DNA from: Spirochaetaceae bacterium
GTDB lineage: Bacteria; Spirochaetota; Spirochaetia; JABEVK01
DNA: 12,492 bases
Assembly (NCBI GenBank): GCA_023265735.1
Contig: JAHFSN010000021.1
Coordinates: 1-12,492 of the forward strand
Reading direction: 5' to 3'
Shown here: piece after piece, positions 1 through 6,595 of the stretch
Layout of the letters: each line of letters begins with the position of its first letter
How positions within the stretch are numbered: position 1 is the stretch's first letter
Translations under genes and position numbers: made by a program
The notes under the pieces: generated by a model
The model's input: only the letters and a program-made list of their open reading frames with translations
Database searches by the model: none
Told to the model about the DNA's origin: nothing

Positions 1-857
1 GGGCGCTGGATCGTTTCCTTCTCGGTCACGTCGGTGACGGCCCAAGCCGCCGCACGCACGGCTTTCTCGAGGGCCGCGGCATCTTCCGGGGACAGGAGGA
101 TGGCCTTGCTGGTGGCGGCTAGGAGGCCCGTCTCGGGGTCAAAGTCCTTGCCCGTGGCGACCTTGCGGCCCTTCACTTCGGCCAGCTTGGCCTCGAAGGC
201 GGGCCCCGAGCCGTCCTTCTTCTTGAGGGTGACCTTGAGGTCCCAGTATTCGGCGCCCTTGAACCGGCACCGGGCCAGTTCGCGTTCGACGAGGAGCCGC
301 AGACCCGGACTTTGGACCCGGCCCGCCGACAGCCCGTAGGCGATCTTCTTCCAGATGAGGGGACTCAGGGTGTAGCCGTAGAGCCTGTCGAGGAGGCGCC
401 GGGTCTCCTGGGCGTTGACCAAGTTCATGTCGATGGTGCGGGTATGCTCCAGGGCCTCGTGGATGGCCCGCTCCGTGATCTCGTGGAAGACCATCCGCTT
501 CACGGGAATCTTGGGGGCCAAGACGTCGAGGAGATGCCAGGAAATGCTCTCCCCCTCACGGTCCTCATCCGTAGCGAGGTAGATCTCGCCGGCTTCCTTG
601 ACCAAGGCCTTGAGCTGACGGACCAGGGCCGCCTTCTCCTTGGGCACGACGTAGAGGGGCGCAAAATCGCGGTCGACGTCAATACCCAACCGAGACCAGG
701 GTTCCGCCTTGACCGACGCCGGAATTTCGGCCGCCGTTTGGGGCAGGTCGCGAATATGGCCGACGCTGGCTTCCACGTGGAAGCGTGCGGGCAGGTACTG
801 CTTGATGGTTCTCGCCTTGGTGGGAGACTCCACGATGACCAGAACGTTCTTTTCCAT
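1..857 (-). CDS. topA: DNA topoisomerase I (type IA), N-terminal part, cut by window edge
   Basis: Type IA topoisomerase that relaxes negative supercoils by passing strands through a transient single-strand break. The visible 285 residues carry the Toprim domain. VIVESPTKA has the catalytic Glu at residue 10, GHIRDLP is near 33-39, and ATDEDREGE at 95-103 supplies the metal-binding acidic residues D97, D99 and E101. Next come the start of the cleavage/gate region (LVNAQETRRLLDRLYGY) and the family signature GLSAGRVQSPGLRLLVERE. The active-site tyrosine and any C-terminal zinc ribbons lie beyond the left edge. The ATG at 857 fits the usual family N-terminus, a few residues before the Toprim strand. 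No clear Shine-Dalgarno precedes it. It is divergent from proA across 80 bp. Family assignment is secure. Confidence 0.95.
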   Translation of the reverse strand, partial: MEKNVLVIVESPTKARTIKQYLPARFHVEASVGHIRDLPQTAAEIPASVKAEPWSRLGIDVDRDFAPLYVVPKEKAALVRQLKALVKEAGEIYLATDEDREGESISWHLLDVLAPKIPVKRMVFHEITERAIHEALEHTRTIDMNLVNAQETRRLLDRLYGYTLSPLIWKKIAYGLSAGRVQSPGLRLLVERELARCRFKGAEYWDLKVTLKKKDGSGPAFEAKLAEVKGRKVATGKDFDPETGLLAATSKAILLSPEDAAALEKAVRAAAWAVTDVTEKETIQR

Positions 858-861
858 GACT

Positions 862-871
862 TTGTTAACAA
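862..871. promoter_or_regulatory. 10-bp perfect palindrome TTGTTAACAA in the topA-proA divergent region
   Basis: The palindrome TTGTTAACAA lies 4 bases upstream of the topA start codon, inside an AT-rich 80-bp divergent spacer in otherwise GC-rich DNA. Its position would suit an operator or an AT-rich promoter element. No second copy was noticed elsewhere in the window, so a regulatory role is only a guess. Confidence 0.2.
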
Positions 872-902
872 TGAACAAAAACCGGGAAACTTCAAGCCCC
901 CT

Positions 903-931
903 TTTAACAAGTCCTTCCTTAATGGTATCTT
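903..931 (+). promoter_or_regulatory. possible sigma-70 promoter of proA-proB
   Basis: TTTAAC (903-908) and TATCTT (926-931) are separated by exactly 17 bases, a weak match to -35 and -10 boxes. Transcription would then start about at the ATG at 938. That would give a leaderless proA mRNA, in line with the lack of any Shine-Dalgarno before 938 or before the alternative ATG at 968. Confidence 0.3.
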
Positions 932-937
932 CGGACG

Positions 938-2245
938 ATGCAGACCCTCCGTTCCACGGCCCGATCGATGAAGGCCCTCACCCCTGTTCTCTCGTCCCTG
1001 TCCACTTCCGTGAAGAATGCCGCCCTGGCGGCCATGGCCGCCGCCGTCCGCGGCCAGGCCCGGGAGCTGGCCGAGGCGAATCAGAAGGACCTCGACGAGG
1101 CCGAAGTCGTGGGTCTCGAGAAGCCGCTGATGGCCCGGCTGAAATTCCAAGGGGAGAAGATCGAAGGGGCGGCCGAGGGTCTCGAGGCCCTGGCCCGGCT
1201 GCCCGATCCCGTGGGCCGGACCCTGAGCGCCCGGGAACTCGACCGGGGCCTCGAGCTGTATCAGGTGACCTGCCCCCTTGGCGTAGTGGCCATGATCTTC
1301 GAGAGCCGCCCCGACGCCCTGGTCCAGATGGCGGGTCTGGCCCTCAAGAGCGGAAATGCCGTGATTCTCAAAGGGGGCAGCGAGGCCAAGCATTCCAACC
1401 GGGCCCTGGCGGACCTCCTCCACAGGACGGCGGTGAAGGCCGGGCTCCCCGAGGGCTGGCTCTTCCTGGCCGAAACCCGCGAAGACGTGAAGGGCCTCCT
1501 TGAGCTGGGGGACTTCGTCGACCTCATCATTCCCCGGGGCAGCAACGAGTTTGTCCAGTTCATCATGAAGAACACCACCATCCCCGTCTTGGGCCACGCC
1601 GACGGCATCTGTCACGTCTACGTCGACGGCAACGCCGACATCGAGAAGGCGGTGCCCATCGTGGTGGATTCCAAGACCCAGTACGTCGCCGTCTGCAACG
1701 CCGTCGAGACCCTGCTGGTCCATCGGGATATCGCTCCCTTCCTTCTCCCCCCGCTGCGGATGGCCCTGGAAGCCCGGGCCGTCCAGCTGCGCGGGGACCC
1801 CGAGACCCGCAAGTACCTTCCCGGCATCGCCGAAGCGGTGGAACAGGATTGGGAGACCGAGTACCTGGATCTCATCCTATCGATCAAGGTGGTGGGGGGC
1901 GTGGACGAGGCCGTGACGCACATCAACACCTATGGGAGCCGCCATACCGACGCCATTGTCACCGAGGACCGGGCCACCGCAGAAAAGTTCATGGGCGCCG
2001 TGGACAGCGCCAACGTCTTTTGGAACGCCTCGACGCGGTTTGCCGACGGATTCCGGTACGGCCTCGGCGCCGAAGTGGGAGTGAGCACGTCGAAGATCCA
2101 CGCCCGGGGCCCCGTGGGCCTCGACGGCTTGGTCATCTATAAGTGGAAACTCTACGGCAAGGGCCAGATCGTGGCCGACTACGCGGGGTCCAATCCCAAG
2201 TCTTTTACCCACAAGGAGCTGCCGAACTCGGGAGCCGCCCGGTGA
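938..2245 (+). CDS. proA: glutamate-5-semialdehyde dehydrogenase (gamma-glutamyl phosphate reductase)
   Basis: Second step of proline biosynthesis: NADPH-dependent reduction of gamma-glutamyl phosphate to glutamate-5-semialdehyde, in the cytoplasm. The 435 residues (family about 415-420) belong to the aldehyde dehydrogenase superfamily. Visible signatures include FESRPDALVQ, LKGGSEAKHSN and PRGSNEFVQFI. KNTTIPVLGHADGICH precedes VCNAVETLLVH, which holds the catalytic Cys at residue 253. The C-terminal signature EVGVSTSKIHARGPVGL is also present. The first ATG (938) is given; an ATG at 968 would give 425 residues, closer to family length, and neither has a ribosome-binding site. The TGA stop overlaps the GTG start of proB, so the two genes are translationally coupled. 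The order proA-proB is the reverse of E. coli proBA. Confidence 0.95.
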   Translation: MQTLRSTARSMKALTPVLSSLSTSVKNAALAAMAAAVRGQARELAEANQKDLDEAEVVGLEKPLMARLKFQGEKIEGAAEGLEALARLPDPVGRTLSARELDRGLELYQVTCPLGVVAMIFESRPDALVQMAGLALKSGNAVILKGGSEAKHSNRALADLLHRTAVKAGLPEGWLFLAETREDVKGLLELGDFVDLIIPRGSNEFVQFIMKNTTIPVLGHADGICHVYVDGNADIEKAVPIVVDSKTQYVAVCNAVETLLVHRDIAPFLLPPLRMALEARAVQLRGDPETRKYLPGIAEAVEQDWETEYLDLILSIKVVGGVDEAVTHINTYGSRHTDAIVTEDRATAEKFMGAVDSANVFWNASTRFADGFRYGLGAEVGVSTSKIHARGPVGLDGLVIYKWKLYGKGQIVADYAGSNPKSFTHKELPNSGAAR

Positions 2246-3348
2246 GCCGCGACTTTTCCCAGGTTAAGCGTCTGGTCGTCAAGGTGGGCACGGCCACCGT
2301 TTCCAAGGGTTCCGGCATTGACCGGGACTACGTCGACGACATGGCCGCCCAGCTGGTCGACCTCCAGAAGTCCGGCCGGCAGGTCCTCTTGGTCACCTCG
2401 GGGGCCATTGGCCTGGGGGCCGGGGAGCTTGGGCTCCAGGAGCGGCCCACCGACGTGCGGATGCGCCAGGCCTGCGCCGCCATCGGCCAGCCCACGCTCA
2501 TGAACGAGTACAAGCGGGCCTTCGGGGTCTTCCAGGTGCCCGTGGGCCAGATCCTCCTCACCAACGATGTGCTCTCGGACCGTCAGAGCTACCTGAACCT
2601 GCGTTCCACGGTGGAGACCATCCTCAACCTGGGCGGTATTCCCGTCTTCAACGAGAACGACGCCATCAGCATCTCCGAGATCAGCCGGGCCTTCGGCGAC
2701 AACGACAGGCTCTCGGCCCTCGTGGCCAGCAAGGTCGACGCCGACCTGCTCATCATCCTCAGCGACGTCGACGCCCTCTACGACAAGGACCCGAGGAAAT
2801 TCCCCGACGCTAAACCCATCCCCGAGGTCGCCAAAATCACCCCGGAGATCATCGAGGGCGCGGGCGCCGCCGGGTCCGCCTTCAGCACCGGCGGGATGCG
2901 CACCAAAATCCGTGCCGTCCTCATCGCCGAGAAGGGCGGCTGCACCACGGTGCTGGCCCACGGCCGCGAACCCAACGTTGTCACCCGCATCCTTGGCGGG
3001 GAAACCCTGGGAACGGTGTTCCTAGCCAAACCCCGGATGAAGAACCGTCTCCGCTGGATCCTCAACAGCCTCCCCCAGGGCGAGCTCACCGTCGACGAGG
3101 GTGCTTTGGAAGCCCTCTACCACCGCAAGAGCCTCCTCCCCCGGGGCGTGACCGCCGTCGAAGGCGAATTCGAAAAGGGCTCTGTGGTCCTGGTGAACGG
3201 CCGGGTGAAGCTTGTGAGCAAGTTTTCCTCGGATGAGCTGCGCCAGCTGGCCGGCAAAAACAGCCTCGAAGTCGCCCAGATCCTGGGCCGCAAAGACGTC
3301 ATCGCCCGCCCCGAGGACACGGTATTCCTAGACCCAGGAATGAGTTAA
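2242..3348 (+). CDS. proB: glutamate 5-kinase with C-terminal PUA domain
   Basis: First step of proline biosynthesis: ATP-dependent phosphorylation of glutamate to gamma-glutamyl phosphate, the labile product used by ProA. The start is GTG at 2242 in a GTGA overlap with the proA stop, with GGGAG at 2230-2234 as Shine-Dalgarno. The longer open frame upstream lies inside proA and is not expected to be translated. The 368 residues are close to the E. coli length (367). The amino-acid kinase domain shows VVKVGTATVS (12-21), VTSGAIGLG (51-59), FNENDAI (137-143), GDNDRLSALVAS (152-163), LSDVDALYDKDP (173-184) and STGGMRTK (215-222). A PUA domain occupies about 280-365. The N-terminal kinase domain is where proline feedback acts in this family. 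Confidence 0.95.
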   Translation: MSRDFSQVKRLVVKVGTATVSKGSGIDRDYVDDMAAQLVDLQKSGRQVLLVTSGAIGLGAGELGLQERPTDVRMRQACAAIGQPTLMNEYKRAFGVFQVPVGQILLTNDVLSDRQSYLNLRSTVETILNLGGIPVFNENDAISISEISRAFGDNDRLSALVASKVDADLLIILSDVDALYDKDPRKFPDAKPIPEVAKITPEIIEGAGAAGSAFSTGGMRTKIRAVLIAEKGGCTTVLAHGREPNVVTRILGGETLGTVFLAKPRMKNRLRWILNSLPQGELTVDEGALEALYHRKSLLPRGVTAVEGEFEKGSVVLVNGRVKLVSKFSSDELRQLAGKNSLEVAQILGRKDVIARPEDTVFLDPGMS

Positions 3349-3389
3349 TACCGCCGAGAGCGCGGCCCGTTGCTCAATTCTTTGCAAAT

Positions 3390-3611
3390 GGCGAGTAAAG
3401 CGAAGCCCGTCTAGATCGGGCGCAGGAGGTCGTCGTTCTGGCTAAGTCGAGTGCCGATGGACCCCGCAGGCGTACTGCGTGTACGCCGAGGACGGCCAGC
3501 GGTGCGAGACGACGCCAGGACATTGGCCTGCGGCCAAGTCCTGGAGTTTTGGGGCTTGCCCCAAAACTCCAAGGCTCAAGTCGCAGCGCGACTTGAGCCG
3601 AGATCCAAGCC
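3390..3611. repeat. large hairpin intergenic element, copy 1 (convergent proB / ParB-like gap)
   Basis: This fills most of the 263-bp gap between proB and the convergent ParB-like gene. The conserved head starts at 3390 (GGCGAG, then AAAGCGAAGCCCGT) and runs into GTTCTGGCTAAGTCGAG. A 36-nt left arm (3440-3475) and 36-nt right arm (3481-3516) form an imperfect stem closed by GGCGTAC-tgcgt-GTACGCC. The same organisation recurs at 9693-9840. Conserved ends and core are shared, but the inner arms differ in sequence while remaining partly self-complementary. Relative to copy 2, about 75 bp (3522-3596) is inserted in the right flank. The tail (CGAGATCCAAGCC) abuts the stop codon of the minus-strand gene. 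It could be a REP/BIME- or MITE-like element or a structured 3' RNA. No transposase is present nearby. Confidence 0.75.
3515..3599. repeat. three back-to-back near-perfect hairpins inside copy 1
   Basis: Hairpin A is 3515-3544 (CCAGGAC, bulged A, TTGGCC, loop TGC, GGCCAAGTCCTGG; 13 bp). Hairpin B is 3543-3570 (GGAGTTTTGGGG, loop CTTG, CCCCAAAACTCC; 12 bp, extended to 13 by T3542-A3571). Hairpin C is 3573-3599 (GGCTCAAGTCGC, loop AGC, GCGACTTGAGCC; 12 bp perfect). A and B share two bases, and B and C are separated by two. The block is absent from the second element copy. No run of T follows any stem on either strand, so these are not typical intrinsic terminators, though they could still block or protect transcripts from the convergent genes. 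Confidence 0.85.
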
Positions 3612-4514
3612 CTACCTGTGTTTGAACCAGGCGGCGAACTGCTTCCACAAACTCGTCCCCTGACGATTGGAATAGTCCCGGGTCGCGTCCCTGAGGGAGA
3701 TTTTCTCTCCGTACTGGCGCTTGAGCTCGTCCCAATGTTTGACGATCCACAGGTACAGGTCGGCCTTGGTGCGCCCGGGGAACCGGCTCATGATACCCTC
3801 GGCCACGATCTGCTGGATGATGGGCTGAAACACGTTGTAGTACCACGACAGGGCCGCGTCGGAGAAACTGATCTCCTCGGGGAGGCTTTGGTTCACGTAG
3901 TATTTGTGGCCGTCGATGTGCTGGACGATCTCGTCGAACCGGCCCGGATCGGTGAATTCCAGGTGCTCCATGGGGATCACTTGGTCGAGGTGGGTCTGCT
4001 CAAGGAACCGTTCCCGCTCGTAGCCGACCAGTTGGGCCACCAGCTCTTCCCGTGACTTCTGACCGTCGAGCTCGTACTTGGTCTTCAGTTCCGTCACTTC
4101 GGCGTCGATGGCCGCCACCCCCTGCATCCGGGCCACCGAAACCCGGTGGTTGCCGTCGCGGACGAAGTAGTACTGACCGACTTTGTAGAGCTTGATCGGC
4201 GGGAGGATCACGTCCTGAATGTGGGCCTTGTCCACCGACTCCCACCGGCTGCGGGAGTGATCGCTCTTGGGAAGAAAGGCGGCGTTGAAGTCCCGGTACC
4301 GGCCTTCGCTGCCAATGATGTTGTCCAGGGCCACGGCCTGCATCCCCCGGTAGATTTCTCCCTGGGGACGCAGGAGGGAACGGATCTCATTGAAGTTCAT
4401 GAGCCGGTTGCGCTGGGGGCGCAGGAGGTGCACAACCCGGCTGAAGAATTCCTTGGACCGGGCCTTGTTGAAGTCGGCTTGGGCCTGGATCTTGGCGAAA
4501 TCGGTGTCAGACAT
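3612..4514 (-). CDS. ParB/sulfiredoxin-fold domain protein of unknown function
   Basis: A 300-residue soluble protein. The central motif VRDGNHRVSVAR (118-129), preceded by ILPPIKLYKVGQYYF, is the hallmark of the ParB/sulfiredoxin-like fold. In ParB-type proteins this region binds DNA or nucleotide. The upstream block YRGMQAVALDNIIGSEGRYRDF (residues 55-76) and the C-terminal RTKADLYLWIVKHWDELKRQYG resemble, from memory, stand-alone proteins of several non-proteobacterial phyla annotated as ParB-domain or transcriptional regulator. No helix-turn-helix is evident, so a chromosome-partition role is not implied. Its ATG (4514) overlaps the stop of the metallophosphoesterase by 8 bases, indicating coupling in a three-gene operon. 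The TAG stop directly abuts the repeat element. Confidence 0.8.
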   Translation of the reverse strand: MSDTDFAKIQAQADFNKARSKEFFSRVVHLLRPQRNRLMNFNEIRSLLRPQGEIYRGMQAVALDNIIGSEGRYRDFNAAFLPKSDHSRSRWESVDKAHIQDVILPPIKLYKVGQYYFVRDGNHRVSVARMQGVAAIDAEVTELKTKYELDGQKSREELVAQLVGYERERFLEQTHLDQVIPMEHLEFTDPGRFDEIVQHIDGHKYYVNQSLPEEISFSDAALSWYYNVFQPIIQQIVAEGIMSRFPGRTKADLYLWIVKHWDELKRQYGEKISLRDATRDYSNRQGTSLWKQFAAWFKHR

Positions 4515-5181
4515 CGGGGAGATCCAAGGTGTAGTGGTCGTAGCAGTTCACGACTTCGGTTTTCAGGTAGGTCGTCCTCCGGGTTTCGTTGAGCTGGTAA
4601 AGGTGGATATGGCCATGGATGAGGTACCGGGGACGGAACCACTTCATGAAGGTCAGGAAGGTCTTGAACCCCTGGTGGGGCCGGTCCGATTTGTCGTGAA
4701 TGCCCTGGGGCGGGGCGTGCGTGAGCAAGATGTCCAGGTACCTGCCATGGACGAGGCGGTTCCACCAGAGACGGGGAGCCAGCCGAAGCATGCGCAAGAA
4801 CATCTGAAACTCGGTGAACTGGTGGTCGCCGTTGTTGTAGCGCATCGAACCCCCCAGGCCCGCCACAAGGAGCTTCCCGTGACGGAGGTGCCGGTCCTCC
4901 AGAAAGACGGCGCCGACTCCATGGCCCTCCTTGAACCCCTCTTCGAGGCCTCGGTAGTCAGAGTCGACAGGCCCCCCCTTTTGGTAGAGAGCCAACTGAG
5001 AAAGATTATGGTTGCCGAACACGAAGAGGAGAGGAACGTTGAGAGAGCTGACAATGAAACTGTAGTATTCGAGGGGAAGGTCCCCGGCCCCGAGGACCAG
5101 TTCCACGTCGGAGAACCGTTTCTTGACCTGGGTGCTGTAAACCAGCGGGTCGATGTGGTCGGCGACGCAGAGAACCTTCAT
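4507..5181 (-). CDS. calcineurin-like metallophosphoesterase
   Basis: A 224-residue binuclear-metal phosphoesterase-fold protein with no signal peptide. Motifs in order: VADHIDP (residues 6-12, where most relatives have D-x-H), GAGDLP (31-36), GNHN (56-59), THAPP (154-158) and HGHIH (189-193). These supply the usual Asp, Asn and His metal ligands, with an unusual first motif. The ATG at 5181 is chosen because MKVLCVADH is the natural first beta-strand; the open frame extending to 5307 overlaps the upstream gene and lacks similarity. The start lies 5 bases after the upstream stop, and the 3' end overlaps the next gene by 8 bases. The substrate cannot be predicted. The DHIDP start resembles, from memory, a spirochaete-specific group. 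Confidence 0.85.
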   Translation of the reverse strand: MKVLCVADHIDPLVYSTQVKKRFSDVELVLGAGDLPLEYYSFIVSSLNVPLLFVFGNHNLSQLALYQKGGPVDSDYRGLEEGFKEGHGVGAVFLEDRHLRHGKLLVAGLGGSMRYNNGDHQFTEFQMFLRMLRLAPRLWWNRLVHGRYLDILLTHAPPQGIHDKSDRPHQGFKTFLTFMKWFRPRYLIHGHIHLYQLNETRRTTYLKTEVVNCYDHYTLDLPDV

Positions 5182-5186
5182 GGAAG

Positions 5187-6551
5187 TCAGGCCCCCGTAC
5201 GCTTGAGGAGGGACTGGAGCTGATCCTTTCCCACCAGTTCGAAGGGGCGGGTCTCGGCAAACGAAACGGCGGCCCTGGTGAACGTGGTGTTGGTCACCAC
5301 GTAGCACTTGTTGGCGCCGAGCTTCCGGACCTCCTCGGTCACCTCCCGGAGGGGGGGCTCGTCGATGGGTTCACTGGTCCGGTAGAACAAAAGGATCTTG
5401 GGCATTTTCTTTACCGCCCGCCATTTCTCGGACTCGTTCTCGATGGCGATGATCTTGACGGTGCCGTTGGCCATCTCCGTGGTGTCCTGGACCGAGAACC
5501 CCATGGCGCCCACGAGACTCTGGCAGAGGACCAGAAACTGGGGCTTGCCGCTGGTCACGTAGTCCTTGATCCTGTCGTCGACCCGCAGGTCCTGGTAGGC
5601 CGACAGCTTCTCGGCCACGTCCTTGAAGGTGGGCTTCTTGGAATAGATCCTCTCCCACTCGCCGATGGCCTTTTCGATCTGCCGGGTCTTCTCGTAACAG
5701 TGGGCCAGGAAGTACCGGGCGTAGAGGACGTCCTTCTCGGCGTCGGAGGTCGCCAGCTTCAGGGCGCGTTCCAGCTCCACGATGGCCCGTTCGTAGTTCT
5801 TCTGGGTCATGAAACAGCTGCCGCGCTCGACAAGGCTCTTCACCTTCAGGTCGGGGTCTTTCTGGGACTTCTCAAAGGCCGACAGGGCTCCCGTGAGGTC
5901 GTGACCCTCCTTCAGGAGACGACCCAGGGAGAACCAGGCCTGGTAGTTCTCGGGTTCCAGCTGCAGGGCGATGTCCAACTCCTGCCGAGCCTCCTGGGGC
6001 CGGCTGGCCCGGAGGAAGAGCATCCCCAGCCTCAGGTGGGCGTGGGAGTGGTTCGGGTCGAGTTCCAAGGTCTTGCGGTAGTATTTGAGGGCGTTGTCGG
6101 CCTTTCCTCGGGCTTCGAACAGGGATCCCGCCCGAAAGTAGTTTTCGGGATTCGCCGGATCGAGTTTCACCAAGAGGATATACTCTTTAAGGGCTTCCTC
6201 TCCCTGCTCGAAGCGCTCAAAGAGCGAGGCGACCTGGGATCGGAATTCTTTTTCGTCGAGGAGTCCCTGGAAAAGGCCGATCTGGTTGACGATCTTGAGT
6301 TCCATGAGGGCCAGTTCGGACTTTGCGTCGGCCAAGTAGGCGAGGCCGAGAAAGTAATGGGCTTCGGGGTTTCGGGGATCTTTGGCGAGGAGGAGCTTGG
6401 CCAGCTTGATGGCCTGGGCTCCCTTTCCTGCTTTGACCAAGTCCCGAAGTGTAGAGATCTTCTTCGGGGCGAGGGCCGCCTTGACGACAAAAAAGATCAC
6501 GGAAGCGATGACCAGGCCGAGAATAGAGAGGACAGTGACCAGAATGACCAT
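5187..6551 (-). CDS. membrane-anchored TPR protein with degenerate Mrr-like (restriction-endonuclease fold) C-terminus
   Basis: 454 residues. A single N-terminal transmembrane helix (about 2-27) is followed by a lysine-rich cytoplasmic side. TPR repeats cover about 60-310 (for example NPEAHYFLGLAYL, NPENYFRAGSLFEARGKADN and NHSHAHLRLGMLF). A C-terminal domain at about 335-450 ends in CYVVTNTTFTRAAVSFAETR followed by PFELVGKDQL. This pattern matches the end of Mrr-type restriction-endonuclease folds. The catalytic D...Q-x-K residues expected for Mrr are not recognisable (KILLFYR replaces VQCKR), so it is probably a non-catalytic nucleic-acid or protein-binding module. The start at 6551 has a good GGAG (6557-6560). 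It is the first gene of a three-gene operon, with a promoter-like sequence just upstream. Confidence 0.8.
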   Translation of the reverse strand: MVILVTVLSILGLVIASVIFFVVKAALAPKKISTLRDLVKAGKGAQAIKLAKLLLAKDPRNPEAHYFLGLAYLADAKSELALMELKIVNQIGLFQGLLDEKEFRSQVASLFERFEQGEEALKEYILLVKLDPANPENYFRAGSLFEARGKADNALKYYRKTLELDPNHSHAHLRLGMLFLRASRPQEARQELDIALQLEPENYQAWFSLGRLLKEGHDLTGALSAFEKSQKDPDLKVKSLVERGSCFMTQKNYERAIVELERALKLATSDAEKDVLYARYFLAHCYEKTRQIEKAIGEWERIYSKKPTFKDVAEKLSAYQDLRVDDRIKDYVTSGKPQFLVLCQSLVGAMGFSVQDTTEMANGTVKIIAIENESEKWRAVKKMPKILLFYRTSEPIDEPPLREVTEEVRKLGANKCYVVTNTTFTRAAVSFAETRPFELVGKDQLQSLLKRTGA

Positions 6552-6558
6552 TTATACT
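6529..6558 (+). promoter_or_regulatory. possible promoter of the TPR gene pair
   Basis: AGGACA (6529-6534) and TATACT (6553-6558, five of six consensus bases) with an 18-base spacer. A start near 6565 leaves about 24 bases before the TTG at 6589 and excludes the upstream ATG at 6544, which lies before the -10 box. It overlaps the start of the divergent gene. Confidence 0.4.
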
Positions 6559-6566
6559 CCGTTCCA

Positions 6567-6595
6567 ATCGTATTCTATCACCTCTGCCTTGTCAA
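6567..6595 (-). promoter_or_regulatory. promoter of the TPR-Mrr / metallophosphoesterase / ParB-like operon
   Basis: On the minus strand, a perfect TTGACA (6590-6595) and TACGAT (6567-6572) are 17 bases apart. Transcription would start about 10 bases upstream of the ATG at 6551, leaving a very short leader that still contains GGAG. The -35 box overlaps the putative TTG start of the divergent gene. Confidence 0.5.

Noticed and set aside
500..1723. 407-residue minus-strand open frame across topA and proA
   Set aside because: It lies antisense to proA and out of frame inside topA, and its translation has no recognisable domain; it is a shadow typical of GC-rich DNA.
2143..2241. Upstream ATG start for proB
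   Set aside because: It would overlap the proA coding end by about 100 bases and add residues unlike any glutamate kinase; the GTG at 2242 has a Shine-Dalgarno and gives the family length.
3349..3389. Intrinsic terminator directly after proB
   Set aside because: Only a weak GAGC/GCTC pairing is present, with no T-run.
4390..5223. 277-residue plus-strand open frame
   Set aside because: It is antisense to the metallophosphoesterase and ParB-like genes, whose conserved motifs and coupling are clear.
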